Positions 15,103-24,118 of a stretch of 64,000 bases of DNA are shown here, in pieces. The stretch is from Blautia sp. An249 (GTDB lineage Bacteria; Bacillota; Clostridia; Lachnospirales; Lachnospiraceae). How positions within the stretch are numbered: position 1 is the first letter of the stretch; the number at the start of each line of letters is the position of its first letter. The translations under genes and the position numbers were made by a program. Location: NCBI RefSeq assembly GCF_002159835.1, contig NZ_NFJL01000005.1:143431-207430 (forward strand), in the 5' to 3' direction. The notes beneath the pieces were generated by a model, which did no database searches, was not told the origin of the DNA, and saw only the letters and a program-made list of their open reading frames with translations.

Positions 15103-16320
15103 CTATAAGTAAATATTCATCATATACAGATTCCTGAAGTCAAGTATATTCTTTTCTTCATACTCTACGGTTTCACGCACCACCCCTAATTCCTGCAGGA
15201 TTGTATGAATTTCTCCATTATCAATCAGACTGGCAAATCCTGCTTCGTAATCTTCCTGGTTTGTCCAGCGCAGGGTCAGTACATTGTTTCCTTCCTGAAT
15301 CTGTTTCTGGAATGCATTTTTAGCTGCTTCCGTCTGATATCCCTGTAATACATATCCATTGCGAACGTAATAATTGCAGTCTTCCTGGAATTCTCCGGCG
15401 TCGTCTCCTTCATATCCTTCCATGTCGCTCAGACGCTCTGCTTTCTCCATATCTTCCGGCATGACTCCAAACCAGTTATTGACGATATAATCCTTCCCCT
15501 GTGCATCTTTTTTATCCCGGTCATCCCAGGTCACATCCACATAGAAACTTTTTTTCTGACCGTTTTCTTCAATGGTCACCACATTCCAGGCGTGACTTGA
15601 CATCATGGAATAGATAGAGCTGTCATTGATCTCTTTCGCCAGTTCAGAAGTATAGCCCACTATGGTGTCGCAGGGAATCTCCAGTTCATTCATGAGATAT
15701 TCATAGGCCATACAGTACCCGTTGCACACACATTTTCTCAGAACCAGCGCTCCGTACAGATTTCCGTTGTCTTCTTCTTCGTTTTCTTCATAAGTAATCC
15801 AGGTAATCAGTTTGTCATGAACCCATTTCGCCTTTTCCCAGTCACTTAAGTTCGCCGGAAGGTCGGATAAAAATTCCTGTGCTGCTTTATCAATTTCTTC
15901 CTGTTTTCTCTGAACTTCACTCTCGTCCTGATAACTCAGAGAAAAAGTAATCTCATCTTTGTATTTCTCATCCTGCTCCTCTTTAGTTCCTCCCAGAAAG
16001 TTATATCCGGTTCTGATTTCCGCCCAGAACAGCTCCGGTTCTTCCAGCACTGCATTATGTGCAATCTTGCGTACCTGATCCCACACCTGAGAATCCTGAT
16101 ACCATTCCTTATTGACGATCGTTACTTCTTCTTCTCTGTTTTTTACTGCCTTGTGGATTTTCTCTTCGATATCCTTCTGAGGCGTATAGGTGGGATCTCT
16201 TTCTTCTTTTTTCATATTAAGAACATCCTCTACCGTATACCCCGTTATAAAATGTGCTCCCAACAGCCCGATAACCGCCGTGCCTGCTAAAAATTTCAAG
16301 AATTTTCCTGCTTTCCCCAT
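15103..16320 (-). CDS. Secreted/membrane-anchored transglutaminase-like protein
   Basis: A 405-residue protein with an N-terminal hydrophobic segment (about 7-27, LKFLAGTAVIGLLGAHFITG), suggesting export or a membrane anchor. The transglutaminase-like core (about 160-265) has the Cys-His-Asp triad in LRKCVCNGYCMAYEY (C199), SHAWNVV (H243) and YVDVTWDD (D262). A region before the core with EPELFWAEIR (94-103) and a C-terminal domain with NYYVRNGYVLQGYQ are shared with the lipoprotein at 24773-25993, which is therefore a paralogue of the same architecture. The family includes peptidases and cross-linking enzymes acting on cell-surface proteins; the substrate is unknown. It is monocistronic, with RBS GAAGGAG and its own terminator. 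Confidence 0.8.
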   Translation of the reverse strand: MGKAGKFLKFLAGTAVIGLLGAHFITGYTVEDVLNMKKEERDPTYTPQKDIEEKIHKAVKNREEEVTIVNKEWYQDSQVWDQVRKIAHNAVLEEPELFWAEIRTGYNFLGGTKEEQDEKYKDEITFSLSYQDESEVQRKQEEIDKAAQEFLSDLPANLSDWEKAKWVHDKLITWITYEENEEEDNGNLYGALVLRKCVCNGYCMAYEYLMNELEIPCDTIVGYTSELAKEINDSSIYSMMSSHAWNVVTIEENGQKKSFYVDVTWDDRDKKDAQGKDYIVNNWFGVMPEDMEKAERLSDMEGYEGDDAGEFQEDCNYYVRNGYVLQGYQTEAAKNAFQKQIQEGNNVLTLRWTNQEDYEAGFASLIDNGEIHTILQELGVVRETVEYEEKNILDFRNLYMMNIYL

Positions 16321-16415
16321 AATGTCTCTCCTTCTTTTTCATTTGTTTTTATTTCTTTTGTTCTTTTTCATATCATAACAGACCCCGACTGTAAATTTGT
16401 TTTTCGTTTATAAAA

Positions 16416-16454
16416 ACTCCCGGGCAGTAAAGAGTTTTTTGGCTGCCCGGGAGT
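16416..16454 (-). terminator. Intrinsic terminator of the PFOR gene
   Basis: A perfect 12-bp stem, ACTCCCGGGCAG (16416-16427) with CTGCCCGGGAGT (16443-16454), with T5 following on the minus strand, about 30 bp after the PFOR stop. Confidence 0.9.
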
Positions 16455-16485
16455 CTTTTATGATTCAGAACTTTTCGTTCTTTTT

Positions 16486-19400
16486 TTATTTCTCTTCTCC
16501 ACCATACAGTGTGATGAGTTTCTTCAGGTAATCGTATCTTGCTTTTGCCTGAGCTTCGTTTACAGCAAACAGTTTTTCTGCTTTTTCCGGATTAGAACGT
16601 TTCAGAGAGTTGTAACGTACTTCGCCGTCCAGGAATTCCTGGTATCCGGACATATCCGGTTCCTTGCTGTCCAGAGTAAAGGCAGGTTTTCCTTCTTCAG
16701 CCAGTGCCGGGTTGAAGCGGAAGTTATGCCAGTATCCGCACTTAACAGCTAATTCTTCTTCTGTCTGTGCTTTGCTCATGCCCTTCTTAATACCATGGTT
16801 GATACATGGAGCGTAAGCAATGATCAGAGACGGTCCCGGATATGCTTCTGCTTCTGCCAGAGCTTTTACTGTCTGGTTGAAGTCTGCACCCATAGCGATC
16901 TGTGCAACATATACGTAGCCATAGCTCATAGCGATGGAAGCAAGGTCTTTCTTCTTCACATCTTTACCGCCTGCTGCGAACTGAGCGATTGCTCCGGTAG
17001 GTGTAGCCTTGGAAGACTGTCCGCCTGTGTTGGAGTAAACTTCAGTATCGAATACCATAATGTTGATGTCTTTTCCGCTGGCAAGTACATGGTCAACACC
17101 ACCGAATCCGATGTCGTATGCCCATCCGTCACCACCGAATACCCACTGGGATTTCTTGCTTAAGAAATCTTTCTGTTTCAGGATTTCTTTTGCTTTGTCG
17201 CATCCGCATGCTTCCAGAGCTGCAACTAATTTGTCAGTTGCTGTGCCGTTGGTTGCGCCGCATCCGTAGGAATCCAACCATTCCTGTCCTGCTGCTTTCA
17301 CATCTGCGTTCTCTCCGTTTGCTACCAGATCTTCCACTTTCTCTTTCAGACCTTCACGGATTGCATTGTTTGCCAACAGCATACCATAACCGAACTCTGC
17401 GTTGTCTTCAAACAGAGAGTTGTCCCATGCAGGTCCTCTGCCTTTTGCATTTACGGTGTATGGTGTGGATGGTGAAGAGTTACCCCAGATAGAGGAGCAT
17501 CCTGTTGCGTTTGCAATGTACATTCTGTCACCGAATAACTGAGTGATCAGTTTTGCGTAAGGTGTTTCACCACATCCTGCACAAGCGCCTGAGAACTCAA
17601 GCAGAGGCTGCTTGAACTGGCTGCCTTTTACAGTTGTTTCTTTGAATTTTGCGATAACGTCTGCTTTTTCTTCCAGTTTCGCAGCGTAATCGAAGTATTT
17701 CTGGCAGTCTGCGTTTGCTTCCATGTTCTGCATTACAAGGGCTTTTGCACCTTTCTTTCCTGGGCAGACATTTGCACAGGAACCGCAGCCTGTACAGTCG
17801 TAAGCAGAAACTACCATAGCGAATTTATATTCTTTCATACCGGTCATCGGCAGAGTAGCCAGTCCTTCCGGAGCTGCAGCAGCTTCTTCTTCGGTTAAGG
17901 CAACCGGACGGATAACTGCGTGCGGACATACGTAAGAACAACGGTTACACTGGATACAGTTTTCTGGCTGCCATACCGGAATATCTACAGCAATACCACG
18001 TTTTTCATATGCGGAAGAACCGGATGGAGTAGTACCGTCTACATAATCTTTGAAAGCAGATACCGGAAGTGAATTACCTTCCTGAGCGCTTACTTTTGCC
18101 TGTACGTTGTTTACAAAGTCAATAACTTCCTGACGTCCTTCTTCTGCATGGGTTAATGCAAGGCCTTCGTCCTGTGCATCTTTCCAGCTTTCCGGAACCT
18201 GAATTTCCACGATCTGTTTTGCACCGGCGTCGATTGCATCGTAGTTCATCTGTACGATCTTATCGCCTTTTCTTCCGTAAGTAGCTTTGGCAGCGGCTTT
18301 CATCAGGTCGATTGCCTGCTCTTCCGGAATGATGTTTGCCAGAGTAAAGAATGCAGACTGAAGTACGGTGTTGATACGTCCGCCCAGACCGATTTCTTTA
18401 CCAATCTTGATACCGTCGATTACATAGAATTTAATGTTGTGGTTAGCGATAAATGCTTTTACCTGTCCCGGAAGATGTTTTTCCAGACCTTCCATATCCC
18501 ATGGGCAGTTCAGAAGGAATGTACCGCCGTCTACCAGTTCCTGTACCATGTTATATTTATTCACATAAGAAGGATTGTGGCAGGCAACAAAGTTTGCTTT
18601 ATGGATCAGGTAAGTGGATTTGATCGGTTTCTTACCAAAACGCAGGTGGGACATGGTAACGCCGCCTGATTTTTTGGAGTCATAATCAAAGTATGCCTGT
18701 GCATACATATCTGTATTATCACCGATGATCTTGATGGAGTTTTTGTTAGCGCCTACCGTACCGTCTGCGCCCAGACCCCAGAACTTACAGTTGATGGTTC
18801 CTTCCGGTGTAGTTACCAGCGGAGCGCCCAGTTCCAGTGAAAGGTTGGTAACATCATCCACAATACCGATGGTGAATTTTTCTTTTTCTGTGTTTTCGTA
18901 TACAGCAACAATCTGTGCCGGTGTTGTATCTTTGGAACCTAATCCGTAGCGTCCGGAGAATACAGGAACTGCGTCGAATTTTGTTCCTTTCAGAGCTGCT
19001 ACAACATCCAGATACAGAGGCTCGCCAAGAGCGCCCGGCTCTTTGGTTCTGTCAAGAACAGAAATCTGTTTTACAGATTCCGGGATTGCGTCTACTAAAG
19101 CTTCTGCGCAGAATGGTCTGTACAGACGAACTTTTACAACGCCGACTTTTTTGCCTGCTGCCATCAGGTAATCGATGGTTTCTTCAATCGTATCGTTTAC
19201 AGAACCCATTGCTACGATTACATGTTCTGCATCTTCTGCTCCATAGTAGTTGAACAGTTTATAGTTTGTACCGATCTTTGCGTTTACTTTGTCCATGTAT
19301 TCCTGTACCACTGCCGGAAGAGCATCGTAGTATGGGTTACATGCTTCTCTTGCCTGGAAGAAAATATCCGGGTTCTGTGCGGAACCTCTCTGACATGGAT

Positions 19401-20034
19401 GATTCGGATTTAACGCATTGTTGCGGAATTCTTCCACTGCATCCATATCTACCATTTCTTTCAGATCTTCGTAATCCCATGTTTCAATTTTCTGAATTTC
19501 ATGAGAAGTACGGAATCCGTCGAAGAAATTGATAAACGGAACTTTTCCTTTGATTGCTGCGCAGTGTGCAACCGGAGTTAAGTCCATAACTTCCTGAACG
19601 GAAGATTCACACAGAAGCGCGCATCCTGTCTGACGACAGGCCATAACGTCAGAATGATCACCAAAAATAGATAATGCATGGCTTGCCAGCGCACGTGCAG
19701 AAACATTGAATACGCCCGGAAGCTGCTCGCCTGCAACTTTATACAGGTTCGGGATCATCAGAAGAAGACCCTGAGATGCTGTGTAAGTGGTGGTCAGAGC
19801 GCCTGCTGCCAGAGAGCCGTGTACAGCACCTGCTGCGCCTGCCTCAGACTGCATTTCTGTAACCTGTACTTCCCTTCCAAAGATGTTCTTTCTTCCCTGG
19901 GTTGCCCATTCGTCTGTAGCTTCTGCCATTACAGAAGAAGGGGTAATGGGGTAAATTGCAGCTACATCAGAGAATGCGTAGGAAGCATGAGCGGCTGCAT
20001 GGTTACCATCCATGGTTTTCATCTTTCTTGCCAT
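16486..20034 (-). CDS. nifJ: Pyruvate:ferredoxin (flavodoxin) oxidoreductase, single chain
   Basis: A 1182-residue homodimer-type PFOR from ATG 20034, chosen because AAGGAGG lies 7 nt upstream and the protein begins ARKMKTMDGNHAAAHASYAF as in the family; the frame is open further upstream but has no RBS. It oxidises pyruvate with CoA to acetyl-CoA and CO2, reducing ferredoxin. Domain order: pyrimidine-binding domain I with YPITPSSVMAE, domain II/III, then two 4Fe-4S motifs CIQCNRCSYVCP and CTGCGSCANVCPG, then the TPP-binding domain with CAGCGETPY, GDGWAYDIGFGGVDHVLASG and FDTEVYSNTGGQ. This is the central pyruvate-cleaving enzyme of an obligate anaerobe. It is monocistronic with a consensus promoter, so high expression is expected. 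Confidence 0.97.
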   Translation of the reverse strand: MARKMKTMDGNHAAAHASYAFSDVAAIYPITPSSVMAEATDEWATQGRKNIFGREVQVTEMQSEAGAAGAVHGSLAAGALTTTYTASQGLLLMIPNLYKVAGEQLPGVFNVSARALASHALSIFGDHSDVMACRQTGCALLCESSVQEVMDLTPVAHCAAIKGKVPFINFFDGFRTSHEIQKIETWDYEDLKEMVDMDAVEEFRNNALNPNHPCQRGSAQNPDIFFQAREACNPYYDALPAVVQEYMDKVNAKIGTNYKLFNYYGAEDAEHVIVAMGSVNDTIEETIDYLMAAGKKVGVVKVRLYRPFCAEALVDAIPESVKQISVLDRTKEPGALGEPLYLDVVAALKGTKFDAVPVFSGRYGLGSKDTTPAQIVAVYENTEKEKFTIGIVDDVTNLSLELGAPLVTTPEGTINCKFWGLGADGTVGANKNSIKIIGDNTDMYAQAYFDYDSKKSGGVTMSHLRFGKKPIKSTYLIHKANFVACHNPSYVNKYNMVQELVDGGTFLLNCPWDMEGLEKHLPGQVKAFIANHNIKFYVIDGIKIGKEIGLGGRINTVLQSAFFTLANIIPEEQAIDLMKAAAKATYGRKGDKIVQMNYDAIDAGAKQIVEIQVPESWKDAQDEGLALTHAEEGRQEVIDFVNNVQAKVSAQEGNSLPVSAFKDYVDGTTPSGSSAYEKRGIAVDIPVWQPENCIQCNRCSYVCPHAVIRPVALTEEEAAAAPEGLATLPMTGMKEYKFAMVVSAYDCTGCGSCANVCPGKKGAKALVMQNMEANADCQKYFDYAAKLEEKADVIAKFKETTVKGSQFKQPLLEFSGACAGCGETPYAKLITQLFGDRMYIANATGCSSIWGNSSPSTPYTVNAKGRGPAWDNSLFEDNAEFGYGMLLANNAIREGLKEKVEDLVANGENADVKAAGQEWLDSYGCGATNGTATDKLVAALEACGCDKAKEILKQKDFLSKKSQWVFGGDGWAYDIGFGGVDHVLASGKDINIMVFDTEVYSNTGGQSSKATPTGAIAQFAAGGKDVKKKDLASIAMSYGYVYVAQIAMGADFNQTVKALAEAEAYPGPSLIIAYAPCINHGIKKGMSKAQTEEELAVKCGYWHNFRFNPALAEEGKPAFTLDSKEPDMSGYQEFLDGEVRYNSLKRSNPEKAEKLFAVNEAQAKARYDYLKKLITLYGGEEK

Positions 20035-20118
20035 AGTTTTTTCCTCCTTAAAGGTTTCATGAATTATAATGAAAAATCTTATTTTTAAGGGTCTTTTTCC
20101 CCTAAAAGTCCATTGATA

Positions 20119-20148
20119 ATTATAGCATACTATCCAGTAAATGTCCAA
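20119..20148 (-). promoter_or_regulatory. Strong sigma-A promoter of nifJ
   Basis: Leftward -35 TTGGAC (20148-20143), 18-bp spacer, -10 TATAAT (20124-20119) preceded by TGC (extended -10-like). It lies about 85 bp upstream of the nifJ ATG. The rest of 20035-20278 shows no further gene. Confidence 0.75.
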
Positions 20149-20278
20149 CGGCTTTCCCGGGTTTTTTATGTATCTATTTTCGTACATTCCTGATATTGAA
20201 AAAGACGGCTTTCCCGTAAAAAAAGAAGATGCGCAAACTTCGTCTCTTCGGACACTTCTTTGCCTCATCTTCCTTTTC

Positions 20279-20704
20279 CTAATCTGTCTCTGTTTCCTCT
20301 TCTCCGTCGAGAATCTCTTTTAAGGATTTTTCCGACAGCAGTTTCCATAACTGTTCCTGAATTTTGTACAGTTCCTGATGTACTTTGCACAGACCTCCTT
20401 TTGCACTGTGTCTGCTGCAGGAGTATGCCGGATCCAGACATTCCACAATCAGCATATTGGGATCGATGGCCTGATAAATTCCTAAAAGGGTAATCTCTTC
20501 CAGGCTCTTATCCAGTGCATATCCCCCGTGTACACCCCGGTATCCGCATACAATTTTCGCCTTCTGCAGTTTTTTCAATATTTTATAAGCAAAAGGGGCT
20601 GTTATATCTTCTTTTTCGCATATTTCGCTCACACTCAGCCGCTCTTCTCCGGCCAGCGCCCGAATCACCCGAACTGCATAATCGCATTCCCTCGTAATAA
20701 ACAT
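20279..20704 (-). CDS. Rrf2-family (IscR-like) transcriptional regulator
   Basis: A 141-residue Rrf2 regulator. The N-terminal winged helix reads MFITRECDYAVRVIRALAG with recognition region DITAPFAYKILKKLQKAKIV and the wing GVHGGYALDK. The C-terminal half has three cysteines, in VECLDP, YSCSRH and GLCKVH, spaced like the Fe-S-binding Cys of IscR/NsrR, plus a histidine nearby. It probably senses Fe-S status, oxygen or a redox signal through a cluster (inference). It lies directly upstream of nifJ on the same strand but separated by 244 bp with the nifJ promoter, so control of the Fe-S enzyme PFOR is possible but not shown. The tail after residue 120 is acidic. Confidence 0.88.
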   Translation of the reverse strand: MFITRECDYAVRVIRALAGEERLSVSEICEKEDITAPFAYKILKKLQKAKIVCGYRGVHGGYALDKSLEEITLLGIYQAIDPNMLIVECLDPAYSCSRHSAKGGLCKVHQELYKIQEQLWKLLSEKSLKEILDGEEETETD

Positions 20705-20853
20705 GGTATGTCTTACCTTTCTTTCTGATTACTTTAAAATTATACTTGTTTCCTCAAATTTCGTCAAGTTTTCTGACTCTTAAATGATTGGCAAATTTTC
20801 CCTTTTTTGACGAATCCGGGGCTTCAGAACTTCTAACTCAGAAAGAAAGCCGG

Positions 20854-20885
20854 GCTTTTTCCGTGGTTAGCTTTTTCCGTGGTTA
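20854..20885 (-). repeat. 16-bp tandem duplication at the ccdA stop codon
   Basis: GCTTTTTCCGTGGTTA occurs twice head to tail (20854-20869, 20870-20885). The second copy contains the TAA of the ccdA-like gene at 20883. It looks like a recent slippage duplication with no effect on the protein. Confidence 0.8.
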
Positions 20886-21587
20886 GCTTTCTCCCAGGAG
20901 CATGACCAGCCCCACTGCTAAAATAATCACACCCAGAATAATCCGCAGCCACTTGTTCACTGCTCCCAGCCGGGGATCTTTCATCATCTGTTCCACATAG
21001 CCGTATCCGGTTCCTGCAAGCAAAAGCAAAATACTGTGCCCCACTGCATAACACACCATCAGCAGGATTCCCCAGCCGATTCCTCTGGATACTTCCGCCG
21101 CCAGCGCCAGAAGGGCCACCATCACCGGCACTGCGCAGTGAGAAGCAAACAGCCCGCTTAAGGCGCCGGTTAAAAATGCACCGGTATAACCTCTGCGGCT
21201 TACTTTTTCTGTCATATGGATATGAGGGATGATATGAATCACCTCCCAGATCTGCAGAGCCATAAGAATCATTAAAATCCCCATGACTGCTTTCCACCAG
21301 TGTCCTGCCTCGTGCATCATATGACCGATGACGGAGGCCACCGATCCGAAAACGCCGAAGGTAACTGCCATCCCCAGAGCCATGGCCAGGGACAGACGAA
21401 AGGCCTTCTTCGGCGTGGCGGACGTTGCCCCCACATAAGCCAGAATCATTGGAATGGATGCCAGGGAACAGGGGGTGAGAGAGGAAATAATTCCCGCCGC
21501 CAGACTTAAAAGAGGAGCCACCCACAGATTCTGACGCATGATTTCTTCTAATATATGAATCCAATCACTCACGATGTTTTTATTCAC
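20883..21587 (-). CDS. CcdA/DsbD-type membrane thiol-electron transporter
   Basis: A 234-residue membrane protein of the CcdA family with about six hydrophobic segments. The paired cysteines lie in SLTPCSLASIP (near 41) and SGLFASHCAVPVM (near 149), the positions that relay electrons across the membrane in CcdA/DsbD. A His-rich loop (HIIPHIHMTEK) separates segments 3 and 4. The listed start is a GTG right behind AAAGGG. ATG 21539 (EEIMRQN) is an alternative that would shorten the tail by 16 residues. No thioredoxin or cytochrome c maturation gene is next to it, so its partner (a secreted thioredoxin-like protein or a metalloprotein pathway) is unknown. Both neighbours are on their own promoters. 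Confidence 0.85.
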   Translation of the reverse strand: MNKNIVSDWIHILEEIMRQNLWVAPLLSLAAGIISSLTPCSLASIPMILAYVGATSATPKKAFRLSLAMALGMAVTFGVFGSVASVIGHMMHEAGHWWKAVMGILMILMALQIWEVIHIIPHIHMTEKVSRRGYTGAFLTGALSGLFASHCAVPVMVALLALAAEVSRGIGWGILLMVCYAVGHSILLLLAGTGYGYVEQMMKDPRLGAVNKWLRIILGVIILAVGLVMLLGES

Positions 21588-21712
21588 CCTTTCTTTTTAC
21601 CGGTTTTTCGTTTTTTACAAAAACCTTTCTGTAAATAGTATCTGTCTTGATGTTATAACATGCTTTCTTCTTCCTGTCAAAAAGATTTCTTCTTCCTCCC
21701 TGCAAAATTCCC

Positions 21713-21740
21713 TTGCAAAATCCCAGAATTCAGGTAAAAT
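21713..21740 (+). promoter_or_regulatory. Predicted promoter of the ABC-F gene
   Basis: -35 TTGCAA (21713-21718), 16-bp spacer, -10 TAAAAT (21735-21740), 46 bp before the ATG. Moderate match only. Confidence 0.45.
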
Positions 21741-21786
21741 GGAAACGACTATAAACTTTATTATTTAGAAGAAAGGCAGTTTGTAT

Positions 21787-23418
21787 ATGATTGCAGCAAA
21801 TAATGTAACCCTGCGCGTTGGAAAAAAGGCCTTGTTTGAAGATGTTAATATTAAATTCACAGAGGGCAACTGTTACGGCCTCATCGGAGCCAACGGCGCT
21901 GGCAAATCTACTTTTTTGAAAATTTTATCCGGACAGCTTGAGCCCACCAAGGGAGACGTTACCATCACTCCCGGACAGAGACTTTCTTTCCTTCAGCAGG
22001 ACCATTTCAAATATGACGACTACCTGGTTCTGGATACCGTGATTATGGGAAACGCCCGCTTATATGAAATCATGAAGGAGAAAGAGGCCATCTATGCCAA
22101 AGAAGATTTCACTGACGAGGATGGAATTCGTGCCAGTGAACTGGAAGCTGAGTTTGCAGAGATGAACGGATGGGAAGCCGAATCTGACGCCGCTACTTTA
22201 TTAAATGGTCTTGGTGTGGAGACGGATCTTCACTATGCGCCTATGAAAGACTTAAACGGAAGTATCAAGGTAAAGGTGCTTCTTGCCCAGGCGCTTTTCG
22301 GAAATCCTGATATTCTTCTTCTGGACGAGCCTACCAACCATTTGGATCTTCCGGCGATTGAATGGCTGGAAGAGTTTTTAATTAACTTTGACAACACGGT
22401 GATTGTGGTTTCTCACGACCGTTATTTTCTAAATAAGGTATGTACCCAGACCGCCGATATTGACTACGGAAAAATCCAGTTATATGCCGGCAACTACGAC
22501 TTCTGGTTTGAATCCAGCCAGCTTCTTATCAAACAGATGAAAGAGGCCAATAAGAAGAAAGAAGAAAAAATCAAGGAACTTCAGGAATTCATCTCCCGGT
22601 TCAGCGCCAACGCGTCCAAATCCAGACAGGCCACTTCCCGTAAGCGCGCCCTGGAGAAAATCCAGTTGGATGAAATGCGTCCTTCCAGTCGTAAATATCC
22701 TTATATCGATTTCCGTCCCAACCGGGAAATCGGAAATGAGGTATTAATGGTAGAAGGTCTTTCCAAGACCATCGACGGAGAGAAAGTACTGGATAATATC
22801 ACTTTCACTCTGGGCCATGACGATAAGGTTGCCTTTGTGGGGGCAAACGAGCTTGCCAAGACCACTTTCTTTAAGATTCTGATGGGTGAGATGGAACCGG
22901 ATGAGGGGACCTATAAATGGGGCGTTACCACTTCCCAGGCTTATTTCCCCAAAGACAGCACCCAGGAATTTGATAACGATCTGACCATTGCAGACTGGCT
23001 GACCCAGTATTCTGAGATTAAGGATGCCACCTATGTAAGAGGCTTCCTGGGACGTATGCTTTTCGCCGGAGAAGACGGTGTGAAGAAGGTGCGGGTTTTA
23101 TCCGGAGGAGAGAAGGTGCGCTGCCTGTTATCTAAAATGATGATCTCAGGAGCCAACTGCTTAATCCTGGACGAACCTACTAACCATCTGGATATGGAGG
23201 CGATTACCGCCCTGAATAACGGATTAATTAAATTCCCGGGCGTCCTTTTATTCGCTTCCCATGATCATCAGTTTGTACAGACAACTGCCAACCGGATTAT
23301 GGAAATCCTTCCCAACGGAACTCTGGTAGACAAGATTACCACCTACGACGAATATCTGGCCAGTGATGAAATGGCTAAGAAACGTCATGTGTATACGATG
23401 TCTGAGGAAGATAATTAA
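21787..23418 (+). CDS. ABC-F family ATP-binding protein (YbiT/YkpA-like)
   Basis: A 543-residue soluble protein with two ABC ATPase domains and no membrane part, as in ribosome-associated ABC-F factors. Domain 1 has a full Walker A (GLIGANGAGKSTFLKIL) and LLDEPTNHLD. The linker around 245-300 is Lys/Glu/Arg-rich. Domain 2 has a degenerate Walker A, FVGANELAKTTFFK, where the Gly before the Lys is Ala, yet intact signature VLSGGEKVRC and ILDEPTNHLD. I recall similar NxxAKT forms in some Firmicute relatives. The signature of domain 1 (DLNGSIKVK) is also weakened. Start ATG 21787 follows GAAAGG by 8 nt. It probably acts on translating ribosomes; no resistance context is visible. Confidence 0.9.
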   Translation: MIAANNVTLRVGKKALFEDVNIKFTEGNCYGLIGANGAGKSTFLKILSGQLEPTKGDVTITPGQRLSFLQQDHFKYDDYLVLDTVIMGNARLYEIMKEKEAIYAKEDFTDEDGIRASELEAEFAEMNGWEAESDAATLLNGLGVETDLHYAPMKDLNGSIKVKVLLAQALFGNPDILLLDEPTNHLDLPAIEWLEEFLINFDNTVIVVSHDRYFLNKVCTQTADIDYGKIQLYAGNYDFWFESSQLLIKQMKEANKKKEEKIKELQEFISRFSANASKSRQATSRKRALEKIQLDEMRPSSRKYPYIDFRPNREIGNEVLMVEGLSKTIDGEKVLDNITFTLGHDDKVAFVGANELAKTTFFKILMGEMEPDEGTYKWGVTTSQAYFPKDSTQEFDNDLTIADWLTQYSEIKDATYVRGFLGRMLFAGEDGVKKVRVLSGGEKVRCLLSKMMISGANCLILDEPTNHLDMEAITALNNGLIKFPGVLLFASHDHQFVQTTANRIMEILPNGTLVDKITTYDEYLASDEMAKKRHVYTMSEEDN

Positions 23419-23423
23419 GAACC

Positions 23424-23591
23424 ATGGAATATACAGAAACTTATCAGTCCTATTGTCCCAAACACAATACCCGGGTGGTTCATACGGTGATATTTAAAAA
23501 AAGAACCTGTTCCCGGATTCAGGAAACCGTTCTGCATTTTACCTGCAGCCAGGACTCCCGCTGCAAGGAATGCCAGAAAGACTATCCCTGA
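23424..23591 (+). CDS. Small Cys-rich protein, 55 residues, function unknown
   Basis: A short frame, MEYTETYQSYCPKHNTRVVH through TCSQDSRCKECQKDYP, with five cysteines: YCPKHN (CxxxH), RTCSR, FTCSQDSRC and KEC. The spacing resembles a small zinc-ribbon or treble-clef, although the pairs are irregular. It starts 6 bp after the ABC-F stop. The end of the ABC-F gene (GAGGAAGATAATTAAGAACC) offers a GAGG Shine-Dalgarno about 14 nt before the ATG, slightly long, so translation may depend on coupling. An intrinsic terminator follows 10 bp after the stop, so it is the last gene of the ABC-F transcript. I do not recognise the family. Coding potential is supported only by the Cys pattern and the placement. 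Confidence 0.5.
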   Translation: MEYTETYQSYCPKHNTRVVHTVIFKKRTCSRIQETVLHFTCSQDSRCKECQKDYP

Positions 23592-23600
23592 GATTATGAA

Positions 23601-23636
23601 AACGGCCTTAACAAAATTTTCTCTGTTAAGGCCGTT
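23601..23636. terminator. Bidirectional intrinsic terminator
   Basis: The 13-bp perfect arms AACGGCCTTAACA (23601-23613) and its complement (23624-23636) flank a 10-nt loop and are followed by CTTT. It separates the plus-strand ABC-F/small-ORF transcript from the minus-strand ybaK cluster ending at 23639. Confidence 0.9.
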
Positions 23637-23638
23637 CT

Positions 23639-24118
23639 TTATTTGGCTGTAATGTCTCCGGTCTTTCCCCGGGTGACTTTTAGGAGTCCTTCCACAGGTA
23701 CTTTTAAGGTCAGTCCCAGTCTTCCTCCGCTGACATAAATTTCACTGAAATTTTCTGCGGATTGATCGAACACCGTCTGATAGTTCTTTTTCATTCCTAT
23801 GGGACTGCATCCGCCCCGGATATAGCCGGTGATTTTATTGATGTCTTTCACAGGAATCATATCCACTGTCTTTTCTCCCACTGCTTTCGCCGCCGCTTTC
23901 CGATCCACTTCTTTTTCAATGGGAACTACAAAGACATAATAGTTTCCGCTTTTTCCTTCCATCACCAGAGTTTTAAAGGACTGCTCTTTGGGCGCTCCTG
24001 TCTTCTCTGCCGTATGTATCCCGTCAATAAATTCATCGCACTCATAGACGATGGCTTCGTAGGGGACTTTCTGTCGTTCCAGAATCCGCATGGCATTACT
24101 TTTTGCTTCTTTGCTCAT
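23639..24118 (-). CDS. ybaK: Cys-tRNA(Pro)/Cys-tRNA(Cys) deacylase, YbaK family
   Basis: A 159-residue trans-editing deacylase that hydrolyses mischarged aminoacyl-tRNA(Pro). The YbaK/EbsC fold is seen in SFKTLVMEGKSGNYYVFVVP, the conserved AAKAVGEKTVDMIPVKDI and the glycine loop GYIRGGCSPIGMKK. The catalytic Lys of the family corresponds to the K in QSFKTLV. The frame begins at ATG 24118 and overlaps the upstream membrane-protein gene by 23 bp, making it the last gene of the LRR-VWA-MoxR-transglutaminase cluster. Its housekeeping function has no evident link to those genes, so it may simply be carried by the same transcript. A terminator follows directly. Confidence 0.92.
   Translation of the reverse strand: MSKEAKSNAMRILERQKVPYEAIVYECDEFIDGIHTAEKTGAPKEQSFKTLVMEGKSGNYYVFVVPIEKEVDRKAAAKAVGEKTVDMIPVKDINKITGYIRGGCSPIGMKKNYQTVFDQSAENFSEIYVSGGRLGLTLKVPVEGLLKVTRGKTGDITAK

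Noticed and set aside
16486..20268. Longer nifJ start at 20268
   Set aside because: The additional 78 codons cover the promoter and have no RBS; ATG 20034 fits the family N-terminus and follows AAGGAGG.
20833..21564. 243-residue minus-strand ORF in another frame over ccdA
   Set aside because: It is a Ser/Gly/Arg-rich shadow with no family features, while the overlapping frame has clear CcdA motifs.
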